Positions 33,993 through 43,125 of a stretch of 64,000 nucleotides of DNA are shown piece after piece. The position numbers and the translations under genes were made by a program. Origin of the DNA: Flavisolibacter amylovorans (GTDB taxonomy: Bacteria > Bacteroidota > Bacteroidia > Chitinophagales > Chitinophagaceae). The stretch covers positions 124,001-188,000 of the forward strand of contig NZ_BAABGY010000002.1 in NCBI RefSeq assembly GCF_039541815.1, in the 5' to 3' direction. The notes under the pieces are model-generated. The model was not told where the DNA came from and did no database searches. It saw nothing but the letters and a program-made list of their open reading frames with translations. Within the stretch, counting starts at the first letter, position 1, and every line of letters starts with the position of its first letter.

Positions 33993-36900
33993 TTATTTCT
34001 TATCGATCTGCCGCAGCAGCTCCTGCACCGCCGTATCCAGCTGCAGGTCCCTTTCGGTTTCGCCGAAGGGCTGGCTCACGAACACATCTACCGGCCTTGG
34101 ATTCAGCTCCATATTCTTGCCTTCGTGGTCGGTGATCCGGGTCGCCGGCATCCGCATCACCGAGCCGTCGAGCAGGGTGAGCGAGCTCGTGTAGATGATC
34201 CAGCCGGAGGTGGGCTCGCCCACCACCTTGCCGAGGCCGAGCGTGCGGTAGCCCTCGGTGAAGTCTTCGGCGTCGGAGAGCGAGTGCTGGTTGATCACCA
34301 GGATGGTCGGGGCCTCGAGGGAGCGCTGGCCCAGCAGCAGCCGCGCCGGCGCCGGCGGCAGGCCGCGCACCGTCATCTGCAGATAGCCGCGGCGCGCGAA
34401 TACATCCAGCGCATAGGCATTCACGAACCCGCCGTTGTTGTTGCGCAGGTCCACCACCACGCCCTCGCGGGCATGGTTCTCCTGGTCCATATCCACGTAG
34501 AGCTGGTCGAGCGAGCCCTGCGACATGTCGTACATATGCACGTAGCCGAGCCGGCCCTTGCTCACCTTCGTCACGTAGTCGCGCTGCTGCTGCACCCACT
34601 GCCGGTAGCGCAGCGATTTTTCGGCACCAAGCGTGATCGGCCTTACGGCTACCTCGCGCTTGTCCTTTCCCTTCGCATCGGCACTCACCGTCAGGAGCAC
34701 ACGCTTGTTGACCTGGTACTCAAGCAGGCTGTCGACCGGCGTGCGGTGGGTGAGGGGCGTACCGTTGACGGCCAGCAGGTAGTCGCCGGGGCGCACCTGA
34801 CCGGAGAGTGCGGCGGGTCCGAGGGGCACCACTTCCGCTACTTTCAGGACGCCTTCGCGCTCGTAGGTGGCGGGGTCGAAGCGGAGGCCAAGCTGGCCCA
34901 TCGCCGGTGCGCCCGCCGGCGGGCCCGAGATGCCGGAGTGCGACGCATTGAGCTCGCCCAGCATGAGGCTGATGAGGCGCCGCAGCTCGTCGCCGGTGGC
35001 CGCGCCTGCCGCGTACGGCGCATAGATGCCGCGGATGGCGCCCCAGTCGGCGCCGTGGAAGGCCGTATCGTAGAAGCCCTTGTTCTGTCCCTCCCAGGCC
35101 TGCTCGAACACCACCATCTTGGTGGCCGCGAAGTCGACGTCGAGTTCGGCGGTGACGGCCAGGGGCCGCACGGCCCTGCTCTCCAGCGCAACCGCCTGGA
35201 TCCGGCCGTCTTCGAGGAAGAACACCTCCTTGCCGTCGATGCTTACCTGCAGGTCGCGCTTGGCGCCGCTCGTGTTGGTGAGCTGCTTCAGCACCGCGGG
35301 CTCTTTCGCCAGCTCGTCGAGCGAATAGCTGTACAGGTTGGTTTGCCCGGCAACGGTGGCCAGCACCACGAGGGTCTTGCCGTCGCGGGTGGCTACGAGG
35401 TCATTGACGTCCGCGCCCAGCGGGAGCAGGCTGAGGCGCTGGCGCAGGCCTTCCCACTCCACCTGCACAGCCGGTGTGCGGGGGGCGGCAGGCGTGTTCT
35501 TGCTCAGGGTGTCGGGGGCTGCCGGCGCGGGCTTGCGCGTGGGTACGGCCGGGGCCGGGGTGGGCACCTCGTCGGAGAAGAGCTCGCGGAACTGGCTCTC
35601 GCGGAAGCGCGGCGCCTGCGGCACCAGGTCTACGCGGGCCACATAGGCATTCTCGGTGCGCTGGCGCGTGGTGAAGAGGAGCGACTTCCCGTCTTTGATC
35701 CAGACGATGCCCTGCCCGAAGGCGTTGGCGAGGAAGCTGGCCGGGCGCGCCGTGCCGCCCGCCGCGGGAATCAGGTAGATGTTGAGGAAGGTCTTGCCGC
35801 CATAGGCTGCAAAGGCGATCCACTTGCTGTCGGGCGACCAGGAAATGACGTGGGGCGCGCCGAAGGATACGCGTCCGAAAAGGGCCGTCGTCAGCAGCGC
35901 GTCCTTGCCCGTGGTAAGGTCGAGCACGTGCAGCTCGCGGTCGTTGCGCACGAAGGCCACCTGCCTGCCGTCGGGGGCAAGGGCTGGCGCGGTGTCGTCG
36001 CCACCGGAGGCAAGCAGGGGCCGCTCCCTCCCCGTGATGAAGTTGTATTCGAAGAGCTGGCTGCGGCCGTTGCGCTCCGATACGTATACGATGCGGTTGC
36101 TGTTGGGCAGCCATTCGGGTCCGCGCTCGGCGGCCGGTGTGGTGGTGAGGCGCACGGCATCGCCGCCGTCTTTGGCTGCCGCCACGAACACGTCGCCATA
36201 GGCCACGAAGGCCACTTTCTTTCCATCGGGCGACAGCGCCAGGTCGCGGAAGCCGGAAGTGAGGCGCAGGTGCTCGGTGAGGGGTCCGGCGGGAAGGCCG
36301 CGGCGCGTGATGGCGATGGGCTGGGCGGTGCCGCCCGGCGTGTAGCTCCAGATGCGGAAGTCGCGCTCGAACACGAGGAGGGAGCCGTCGGGTGCCATCG
36401 AGGGCCAGAGTACGCGTCCGTTGGTGAATTGCGTCAGCTTGCGCTCGGCGCCCTCGAGCGGCTTTACCCAGAGGTTCTCGGTGCCGCCGCTGTCCGACAC
36501 GTAGTACAGCGACTTCCCGTCGGGGTGCCACATCGGCCAGAGCTGCTTGGCGTTACGCTGCGTGAGCTGCCGGTAGCTGCCGGTGGCGCTGTTGCGCAGC
36601 CAGAGCTCCGAGCGGTCGAGGTGACTGCTGCCCTTGCGCCACCATTGCAGGAGGCCGAAGCCGCGGCCCACGAAGGCTAACTGCGACCCGTCGGGCGACG
36701 GCGCGGCCATGAACTCGGAGGTGTAGCGGGTTTCCGATACGGCTGCCGGTGTGCCGCCGGTGACCGCCACCCGGTACACGTCCTTCATGCTCGAGATGTC
36801 GCGGTCGCCGGTGGCGAAATAGAGGTGCCGGCTGTCGGCCGACCAGGCGCTGAGGTCGTCGGCACCGTCGCCCCAGGTGAGGCGGCGGAGAGCGCCCGTG

Positions 36901-37220
36901 GCGAGCTCCAGCACGTAGAGGTCGCCGTTGCCGCTGCGGGTGGACTGGAAGGCGAGGTAGCGCCCGTTGGGGGAATACAGGGGGCGCGACTCGTGGGCGG
37001 CATGCGTGATGAGCAGGTGGGCCTCGCCACCAGCGGCGGGCACGGTCCAGATATCGCCGCCGGAGCTGAAGGCGATCTCGCGCTTGTCGGGGGAGAGGGC
37101 CGGCTCGGCATAGGCAAACCGGGGAGCCGCGGGTTCCTGCGCGTGCGCGGTCAGGAGACTTAGCAGAAATACCACAAACAGGCAGGCCCCTTTGGGGTAA
37201 CGTAAGGAGGGAGTTTTCAT
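33993..37220 (-). CDS. Tricorn-like S41 protease, secreted
   Basis: 1075 residues with a signal peptide (cleavage near TAHAQ). Order: two sets of WD40-like/PD40 propeller repeats (e.g. PDKREIAFSSGGDIWTVPAA, SPDGKKVAFVAYGDVF, DGKSLYYVSDSGGTENLWV), a Pro/Ala linker, the tricorn C1 helical domain, a PDZ domain (GPAALSGQVRPGDYLLAVNG) and the C-terminal S41 domain. The latter has VVDLRNNNGG and INQHSLSDAEDFTEG, where the nucleophile Ser is expected. Predicted to degrade oligopeptides in the periplasm. ATG 37220 was chosen; ATG 37226 is two codons upstream. Confidence 0.92.
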   Translation of the reverse strand: MKTPSLRYPKGACLFVVFLLSLLTAHAQEPAAPRFAYAEPALSPDKREIAFSSGGDIWTVPAAGGEAHLLITHAAHESRPLYSPNGRYLAFQSTRSGNGDLYVLELATGALRRLTWGDGADDLSAWSADSRHLYFATGDRDISSMKDVYRVAVTGGTPAAVSETRYTSEFMAAPSPDGSQLAFVGRGFGLLQWWRKGSSHLDRSELWLRNSATGSYRQLTQRNAKQLWPMWHPDGKSLYYVSDSGGTENLWVKPLEGAERKLTQFTNGRVLWPSMAPDGSLLVFERDFRIWSYTPGGTAQPIAITRRGLPAGPLTEHLRLTSGFRDLALSPDGKKVAFVAYGDVFVAAAKDGGDAVRLTTTPAAERGPEWLPNSNRIVYVSERNGRSQLFEYNFITGRERPLLASGGDDTAPALAPDGRQVAFVRNDRELHVLDLTTGKDALLTTALFGRVSFGAPHVISWSPDSKWIAFAAYGGKTFLNIYLIPAAGGTARPASFLANAFGQGIVWIKDGKSLLFTTRQRTENAYVARVDLVPQAPRFRESQFRELFSDEVPTPAPAVPTRKPAPAAPDTLSKNTPAAPRTPAVQVEWEGLRQRLSLLPLGADVNDLVATRDGKTLVVLATVAGQTNLYSYSLDELAKEPAVLKQLTNTSGAKRDLQVSIDGKEVFFLEDGRIQAVALESRAVRPLAVTAELDVDFAATKMVVFEQAWEGQNKGFYDTAFHGADWGAIRGIYAPYAAGAATGDELRRLISLMLGELNASHSGISGPPAGAPAMGQLGLRFDPATYEREGVLKVAEVVPLGPAALSGQVRPGDYLLAVNGTPLTHRTPVDSLLEYQVNKRVLLTVSADAKGKDKREVAVRPITLGAEKSLRYRQWVQQQRDYVTKVSKGRLGYVHMYDMSQGSLDQLYVDMDQENHAREGVVVDLRNNNGGFVNAYALDVFARRGYLQMTVRGLPPAPARLLLGQRSLEAPTILVINQHSLSDAEDFTEGYRTLGLGKVVGEPTSGWIIYTSSLTLLDGSVMRMPATRITDHEGKNMELNPRPVDVFVSQPFGETERDLQLDTAVQELLRQIDKK

Positions 37221-37271
37221 GTGCATCGGTTGAGGCTCCAAGATAGAGCGATTCCAAAACGGGCGCTCCCT

Positions 37272-37308
37272 CAAGATCTCAGATCTCAGATCTGGGATCT
37301 GGGATCTC
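37272..37308. repeat. Heptamer array (AGATCTC/GGATCTG)
   Basis: Five units of NGATCTN in the divergent spacer between the tricorn-like and M16 genes. Confidence 0.8.
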
Positions 37309-37381
37309 CCTGTTGCCATTCCTGTAAAACCACGGTTCGCTCGGCCGGCATCGCGTACCTTACTGGCCCCAAATCCCTTTC

Positions 37382-40225
37382 ATGACGATCAAACACACAC
37401 TCCTGCCCCTGTGCCTGGCCGCCACCCTGTCGGCCGGCGCCCAAAAGCCGGCGGCCAAGGCGGCGCCGAAGCCCGCGGCCTTCCAGCTCAAATACGAGTC
37501 CTTTACCCTGCCCAACGGCCTCAAGGTGATCCTGCACGAAGACCACTCCGATCCCATCGTGGCCGTGAGCACCGTGGTGCACGTGGGCTCCAACCGCGAG
37601 AAGCCCGGCAAGACCGGCTTCGCGCACTTCTTCGAGCACATGTCGTTCAACCACTCCGAGAACACGCCGCGCGGCGCCAACCGCAAGCTCATTCCCGAGT
37701 GGGGTGGCAACCGCAACGGCGGCACCTGGAGCGACGGCACCGTGTATTACGAGGTGATCCCGAAAGACGCCTTCGAGAAGATCCTCTGGATCGACTCCGA
37801 CCGCCTCGGCTTCATGATCAACACCGTTACCAAGGAAGCCCTCGAAAAGGAGATCCAGGTGGTGAAGAACGAGAAGCGCCAGAACTACGACAACGTGGCC
37901 TACGGCAGCACGGGCGAGGTCATTCTTTCCAACCTTTACCCGAAGGAGCATCCCTACAACTGGACCGTCATCGGGTCGCTGCCCGACCTGCAGGCCGCCT
38001 CGCTCGACGACGTGAAGGAGTTCTACGATCGCTACTACGGCGCGGCCAACGCTACGCTCGTGATCGCCGGCGACATCGACGCGAAGAAAACGAAGGAGCG
38101 CGTGCAATACTGGTTCGGAGAGATCCGCCGCGGCCCCTCCGTGCAGCCCCTGAAGCCGCAGGCCGCCCGCCTCACCGAGACGCGCTCGCTCTCCTTCGAG
38201 GATAATTTCGCCAAGCTGCCGGAATACACCGTGGTGTTCCCGACCGTGGAGCAGTACCATCCCGACTCCTACCCGCTGGCCATCCTGGCGCAGCTGCTCA
38301 CGGGCTCCAAGCAGGCGCCGCTGTACAAGACCGTGGTCACCGAGCGCAAGCTGGCGCCCAACGTTTCGGCCAACCACCAGGCCAAGGAGCTGGCCGGTGA
38401 GTTCTACCTGCGCGTGCGCGGCAATGCCGACACCGACCTGGACCAGGTGAAGTCCGCGCTCGAGGAAGGCCTCGCGCGCTTCGAGAAGGAAGGCTTTACC
38501 GACGCACAGCTTTCCCACATCAAGACCGGCCTCGAAACCAGTTTGTACAGCGGCCTCGAGAGCATCCTGAGCAAGGCCCAGCGCCTCGGCCGCGACAACG
38601 AGTTCAAGGGCGATCCCGGCTACGTCATGAAAGAGGCCGGCCTCTGGCAGGGCGTAACGCGCGCCGACGTACTGCGCGTGTACAACCAGTACATCAAGGG
38701 CAAACCCTATGTAGCTACCTCCTTCGTGCCGAAGGGCAAGATCGACCTCGCGGTGAATGGCGCGAAGCCCGCCACCGTTTGGACGGAGCCCATCGTGCAG
38801 GGCGTGGCCAACGAGGACGTAGCGCCCGGCGCCGACGCCGTATTCACGAAAACGAAAACAAAGAACGACCGCTCCGAGCCCGCCTTCGGCGAAATGCCCC
38901 TGTTCCGGATGCCCGCCGTGTGGACCGACAAGCTGCCCAACGGCATCAAGGTATACGGCATCCCGAGCAGCGAGATCCCGGTGGTGAACTTCGAGGTGGT
39001 GATCAGGGGCGGCCACTTCGCCGACCCGCTCGACAAGAGCGGCGTGGCGGCGCTGCTCGCTTCGCTGATGACGCAGGGCACAGCAGGCAAGACGCCCGCG
39101 GAGCTCGAGGCCGCCATCGACGCCCTCGGCGCCAGCATCAGCATGACCGCTACCAACGAGGAGCTGCGCCTCCGCGCCTCCTGCCTCTCGCGCAACTTTA
39201 TGCCTACGCTGGCCCTCGTGCAGGAGATCCTGCTGCAGCCGCGCTGGGACAAGACCGAGTATGACCGTATTTATACGGCCACAAAGACGGCCATCAAAGG
39301 CCGCGAGGCCAACGCCACCGTGCTGGCCGGCATCAACTTCAACAAGCTGCTGTACGGCACCGGGCATATCCTTGGCCATCCCGCGGGCGGCACTAAGGAG
39401 TCGGTGGCGCGCATCACCCTCGACGACCTCAAGGCCTATTACAGCACCTGGGTGAAGCCCTCGGCCGCGAGCATCCACCTCGTAGGTGCGGTGCCGCAAG
39501 CAGATGCGATGAAGGGCTTCAGCGGGCTTGCGCTGGCCTGGCAGGGTTCGGCCCCTGCGCTGCCCGCGTACACCGTGCCTGCGTCCGACAAGGGCGGTAC
39601 GGTCTACTTCATCGATATCCCCGGCGCCAAGCAATCGGTGCTCTACGTGGGCAAGATGGGCGTTTCGGCCACCGATCCCGATGCTACCGGTATTTCGTTT
39701 GCCAACGAGGTGCTGGGTGTGAATTCGAGCGGCCGCCTCACGCAGGTGCTCCGCATCGGCAAGGGCTATACCTACGGCGCCTCCTCGCAGCAGGTGCGCA
39801 GCGCCGAGCGCGCGCCCTTCGTTGCCGTGACCTCGGTGCGCGCCAACGCCACGCTCGCCTCGCTGCAGATCATCCAGGACATGCTACGCGACTACGGCAC
39901 CACCTTCACCGAGAAGGAAGTGGAGGTAACGCGCAACAAGGTGCTGAAAGGCTCCACGCTCGACTACGAAACCCTCAATGCGAAGCTGGGCCTCCTCAAC
40001 GAGATCTCCAAGTACGGCCGCCCGCTTCGCTACGTGGAGGAGGACCAGCAGCAGCTCGTGAAGATGAAGCTGGCCGACTACCAGCGCCTCATCGGCACGC
40101 ACTTCAAGGAATCCGACATGGTGTACCTCGTGGTAGGCGACAAGGCCACGCAGCTCGAAGAGGTGCGGAAGCTCGGGAAGAAGGTCGTGCAGCTCGATGT
40201 GGACGGCAACCCGGTGAGCTTCTGA
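37382..40225 (+). CDS. M16 family zinc metallopeptidase, two-domain
   Basis: 947 residues with a signal peptide (LSAGAQ). The N-terminal M16 domain has the inverted zinc motif HFFEH (~82-86) with the downstream Glu in the usual place (EKEIQVVKNEKRQNYDN). The C-terminal half is a second, inactive M16 domain starting LPNGIKVYGIPSSEIPVVNF. Periplasmic peptide degradation is the usual role of such proteins. A TACCTTAC box lies 20 nt before ATG. The codon pattern is strongly GC3-biased, as in other housekeeping genes here. Confidence 0.95.
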   Translation: MTIKHTLLPLCLAATLSAGAQKPAAKAAPKPAAFQLKYESFTLPNGLKVILHEDHSDPIVAVSTVVHVGSNREKPGKTGFAHFFEHMSFNHSENTPRGANRKLIPEWGGNRNGGTWSDGTVYYEVIPKDAFEKILWIDSDRLGFMINTVTKEALEKEIQVVKNEKRQNYDNVAYGSTGEVILSNLYPKEHPYNWTVIGSLPDLQAASLDDVKEFYDRYYGAANATLVIAGDIDAKKTKERVQYWFGEIRRGPSVQPLKPQAARLTETRSLSFEDNFAKLPEYTVVFPTVEQYHPDSYPLAILAQLLTGSKQAPLYKTVVTERKLAPNVSANHQAKELAGEFYLRVRGNADTDLDQVKSALEEGLARFEKEGFTDAQLSHIKTGLETSLYSGLESILSKAQRLGRDNEFKGDPGYVMKEAGLWQGVTRADVLRVYNQYIKGKPYVATSFVPKGKIDLAVNGAKPATVWTEPIVQGVANEDVAPGADAVFTKTKTKNDRSEPAFGEMPLFRMPAVWTDKLPNGIKVYGIPSSEIPVVNFEVVIRGGHFADPLDKSGVAALLASLMTQGTAGKTPAELEAAIDALGASISMTATNEELRLRASCLSRNFMPTLALVQEILLQPRWDKTEYDRIYTATKTAIKGREANATVLAGINFNKLLYGTGHILGHPAGGTKESVARITLDDLKAYYSTWVKPSAASIHLVGAVPQADAMKGFSGLALAWQGSAPALPAYTVPASDKGGTVYFIDIPGAKQSVLYVGKMGVSATDPDATGISFANEVLGVNSSGRLTQVLRIGKGYTYGASSQQVRSAERAPFVAVTSVRANATLASLQIIQDMLRDYGTTFTEKEVEVTRNKVLKGSTLDYETLNAKLGLLNEISKYGRPLRYVEEDQQQLVKMKLADYQRLIGTHFKESDMVYLVVGDKATQLEEVRKLGKKVVQLDVDGNPVSF

Positions 40226-40230
40226 CGGCC

Positions 40231-40256
40231 CCCTGTCCCCCAAAGGGAGAACTTGG
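40231..40256. repeat. Intergenic copy of the CCCCTGTCCCCC palindromic repeat
   Basis: Matches the in-frame copy in icmF at 18592-18625. Confidence 0.6.
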
Positions 40257-40318
40257 GTCGATGTTGCCTTTCAATAGCAGCTTCGCCTAAAGAAGCACGA
40301 TTCCGTTTTGCATTTATC

Positions 40319-40350
40319 AAAAGCCCCGGCACATTGCCGGGGCTTTTTTT
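40319..40350 (+). terminator. Rho-independent terminator of the M16 gene
   Basis: AAAAGCCCCGGC-ACATT-GCCGGGGCTTTT plus three more T. Confidence 0.88.
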
Positions 40351-40470
40351 GGAGCCGATACAGTAGGTGCAGCTGTTTTTGCAATACATCCTCGATGCCT
40401 TGGCGAAATGGGGCCGGCACTCGTCCAGATGCGCTATTTTACACCGATCCGAGTAGGGCGACACCGCTCC

Positions 40471-40500
40471 ATTCACGATTGACGATTCACGATTCACGAA
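40471..40500. repeat. Heptamer array (ATTCACG)
   Basis: ATTCACG, ATTGACG, ATTCACG, ATTCACG directly upstream of the acetyltransferase gene; also seen at 55264-55284. Confidence 0.8.
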
Positions 40501-40510
40501 AACGACCGCC

Positions 40511-41050
40511 ATGCTATCCGTTCGCGAGCTCCGCACCGAAGACATTCCACTGATCGTTGCCTACTGGTTCGGCTGCACGCCGGAGCAGATGGCGGCTATG
40601 GGCGCCGATGCAGCGAAGCTGCCGACCCGGGAGCAGCTGGCTGCCGGGCTCGCCGGCCAGCTGGCGCTGCCGGTGGAACAGCGCCGCGCCTACGCACTGA
40701 TTTGGGAGCTCGACGGCGTACCGGTGGGGCATTGCAACACCAACCCGACCACCTTTGGCGAAGAAGCGTTCATGCACCTGCACCTGTGGACGGGCAGCGA
40801 TCGCCACCGCGGGCTCGGGCGGAAATTCGTGTTGCTCAGCCTCCCGTATTTCTTCAATACCCTGCAGCTGCAGCGCCTCTACTCCGAGCCCTATGCCCTC
40901 AACCCCGCGCCGAACCGCACCCTGGAGAAAGCAGGCTTCCGCCTCGAGAAAGAGTACGTTACCACACCCGGCTCCCTCAATTTCGAACAGCCGGTGAAGC
41001 GCTGGGTGATCACGAAAGACGAATGGGAGGCTTCGACAAGCTCAGCCTGA
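40511..41050 (+). CDS. GNAT family N-acetyltransferase
   Basis: 179 residues of the RimJ/RimL-like GNAT type: VRELRTEDIPLIVAYW start, YALIWELDGVPVGHCN strand, GSDRHRGLGRKFVLLSLPYF as the acetyl-CoA loop (Q/RxxGxG/A-like), and NPAPNRTLEKAGFRLEKEYV near the end. Substrate unknown. The last six residues and the TGA stop are encoded by the 60-bp dispersed repeat at 41029-41087, so the original C-terminus may have been replaced. Confidence 0.85.
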   Translation: MLSVRELRTEDIPLIVAYWFGCTPEQMAAMGADAAKLPTREQLAAGLAGQLALPVEQRRAYALIWELDGVPVGHCNTNPTTFGEEAFMHLHLWTGSDRHRGLGRKFVLLSLPYFFNTLQLQRLYSEPYALNPAPNRTLEKAGFRLEKEYVTTPGSLNFEQPVKRWVITKDEWEASTSSA

Positions 41051-41087
41051 CAAACGGCATTTGTCATCCCGAGCTTGTCGAGGGAGG
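41029..41087 (+). repeat. 60-bp dispersed repeat, copy 2, overlapping the acetyltransferase 3' end
   Basis: Begins GGCTTCGACAAGCTCAGCCT, contains TTGTCATCCCGAGCTTGTCG and ends GAGGGAGG. Imperfect inverted-repeat structure (CTTCGACAAGCTC / GAGCTTGTCGA). Confidence 0.85.
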
Positions 41088-41351
41088 GGTAATGTAGGTT
41101 CATAAGGTTCATAAGGTTTTGGAGGTTCTGGAGGTTGCGGTCGGCGGATGTGGGTTAGGGGTGCCGGGCAAGATCGCTTCGATCGTACCCACTGATCAAA
41201 AACCGCCTTATCGGTGAGAAGGGGGTAGGGAGCCAATCCGTGTTCATCGTATAAAATCCGTAACCCCGAAGCTTCGGGGCTGCGTTCTTTCGCTCCTCGC
41301 CTGCGGCCGATAATGCAGGTCGGCAGGACTATGTACCTTAGCCCCCTCCGC
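41051..41351. other. Gene-free spacer with repeats and a palindrome
   Basis: About 300 bp: the rest of the dispersed repeat, an array of GGTTCATAA/GGTTCTGGA 9-mers (41096-41139), the perfect palindrome CCCCGAAGCTTCGGGG (41264-41279), and a TACCTTAG -7-like box ~13 nt before ATG 41352. No gene seen. Confidence 0.6.
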
Positions 41352-41960
41352 ATGAGCCTCTCCCAACTACTCACCGAAGCCCGCAAGCGTAAGGGCCTGA
41401 CGCAGGAAGACCTCGCCGAGGCCTCCGGCGTTACCGTGCGCACCATCCAGCGCATCGAAAGCGGGGAGACGGTGCCGCGCCCCTACACCGTAAAGGCGCT
41501 TGCCGGGGCGCTGGACGTTTCCTTCGAGTCGCTGCAGCCGCCAGTGGCGACGGAGCCTGCCTCCGAAGCCACCACTACCCCACCTGCCGCCGACGCCGAT
41601 GCCGACCGGCATTTCCTGCAGCTGCACACCCTTTCCTGCTTCAGCTACCTGTTGCTCCCGTTCGTGCATTTCCTGCTGCCTCATTTCCTGTTGCGCCGCC
41701 GTGCCGGTCTCCCGGCCCCGCTCCTCCGCTTTGCCCGGGCCACGGTGCGCGGGCAGGTATACTGGGTGGTGGCGCTCAACATCAGCCTGCTCGCCCTCGT
41801 GGGCTGGAACAGCCTGCGCGCCGCCCGCTTCGGAGGTGCCGGCATCCTCGGGTACGGCTGGCCCATCGGGATCCTGTATGCCCTCAACGCGGGGCTTATT
41901 GCCCGTCGGCTCCTGCAGGCTGGCCGGTTGATCGATACGCAACAGGCTGATCTTCAATGA
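41352..41960 (+). CDS. XRE-type HTH regulator tethered to a membrane domain
   Basis: 202 residues. The N-terminal HTH_XRE domain (ARKRKGLTQEDLAEASGVTV RTIQRIESGE across residues ~8-35) is followed by an acidic/Pro linker (~70-90). Three to four hydrophobic segments follow in the C-terminal half (SCFSYLLLPFVHFLLPHFLL; VVALNISLLALVGW; GWPIGILYALNAGL). This is a membrane-bound transcription factor architecture; the signal sensed is unknown. ATG 41352 fits the HTH; the frame opens upstream at 41313. Confidence 0.85.
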   Translation: MSLSQLLTEARKRKGLTQEDLAEASGVTVRTIQRIESGETVPRPYTVKALAGALDVSFESLQPPVATEPASEATTTPPAADADADRHFLQLHTLSCFSYLLLPFVHFLLPHFLLRRRAGLPAPLLRFARATVRGQVYWVVALNISLLALVGWNSLRAARFGGAGILGYGWPIGILYALNAGLIARRLLQAGRLIDTQQADLQ

Positions 41961-42035
41961 TTGTCGGGTAAATGTCGGGCCAATGACGGTGCTGCGGAGC
42001 GCCGCTGCCGGTAGGTTTGCATCAAATCGAAACCG

Positions 42036-43004
42036 ATGCGTCTTCCTGCCTTTTTGCTCGCGCTTGCCTTCTTTGCCTCCGTCCTGGTTGCCTCCGCACA
42101 GGCTCCCCTTCGCCTTCCTGCCGGCACTCACCGGGTGCCGTTTGAGTGGCTCTCGTCCAGTACCCCCGCCGGTCCCGAGCCGCATGCCGCCCTCTTGCTG
42201 CCGGTGGTGCTGCCCGGCTGCCCGGAGCGGCTCTACCTCCAGTTCGACCTCGGGGCGCCGCACACCATCCTGTATACCGATGCCGTGGCCGGCCTCCGCG
42301 CCCGCCATCCCCGCAGCCTGCCCGCGCCCGACTCGGCCGGCCGGCTCCGGGCCTTTGCCTTCCGCCTGGGCACCATGGCGGTGGAAGCCCCCTCGATCGG
42401 GCTCAAAGATTACGATACGTCGGGCGCCGGTCCGCGCATCATCGGCACCGCCGGCTCCGACCTCGTTGCCGGCCGCATCGTGGCGATCGACTACCCCGGC
42501 AGAGCGCTCGTTTTTGGCGACAGTCTTCCGGCACCACTGCGCGCCGGTGACATGACCCCGCTCGTTTGGGCGGCGGGCCGCGTGCTGCTGCCGGCGGTGG
42601 TGCAGGGCCGCGAAACGATGCTGTTCTTCGATACGGGCTCGAGTGCCTTTCCGCTGCTCACCGACAGTATGCAGGCAGCGGCCCTTTCAACACGCGGGGC
42701 CGCGATGGTTTCCTATCCTGTGCGCTCCTGGGGGCGCACCCTCACCGCCAACCAGGCCGCCTCCGCCGACAGCATCACCATCGGTCACCGCCGCCTCCCG
42801 CTGCGCACCGTGACCTGGATGGGAGGCGTGCCGTCCGCGCAGGTGGAGGGGATGCGCAGGATGGGCATCGGCGGCATGACGGGCAATGCCCTGTTTTCTG
42901 GCTCTGTGCTGGTACTCGACCTGAAGGCAAAACAATTTGCCGTGCTGCCGGCGGGCGCCCCTGACCGCCCGGCAACGGGTAGCGGTCACAACAGGAAGCG
43001 GTAG
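42036..43004 (+). CDS. Secreted retropepsin/pepsin-like aspartic protease
   Basis: 322 residues with a signal peptide (cleavage after ASAQ). Two half-sites are visible: FDLGAPHTILY (~72, Asp-Leu-Gly) and FFDTGSSAFPLL (~198, Asp-Thr-Gly-Ser). Each is followed by a GTAGSDLV or MTGNALF block and a hydrophobic strand (VAIDYPGRALVF, VLVLDLKAKQFAVL). A two-lobed aspartic protease is likely, although the first lobe has Leu in place of Thr in the DTG. A TAGGTTTG box lies 20 nt before ATG. Confidence 0.75.
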   Translation: MRLPAFLLALAFFASVLVASAQAPLRLPAGTHRVPFEWLSSSTPAGPEPHAALLLPVVLPGCPERLYLQFDLGAPHTILYTDAVAGLRARHPRSLPAPDSAGRLRAFAFRLGTMAVEAPSIGLKDYDTSGAGPRIIGTAGSDLVAGRIVAIDYPGRALVFGDSLPAPLRAGDMTPLVWAAGRVLLPAVVQGRETMLFFDTGSSAFPLLTDSMQAAALSTRGAAMVSYPVRSWGRTLTANQAASADSITIGHRRLPLRTVTWMGGVPSAQVEGMRRMGIGGMTGNALFSGSVLVLDLKAKQFAVLPAGAPDRPATGSGHNRKR

Positions 43005-43125
43005 CCGACGTCGCCGTTACCTTCCCGCAAGCGATCCCTGTGAACGTTTTGTCAAAAGCCGCAGGCGCTTGCCTTGCCGGCGGAATGCGGTGTACCTTGA
43101 AGGGGCGGCAGTTAACCGCCGCCTC

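Noticed and set aside
34125..36680. 851-codon open frame on the plus strand
   Set aside because: Antisense to the tricorn-like gene, which has clear domains.
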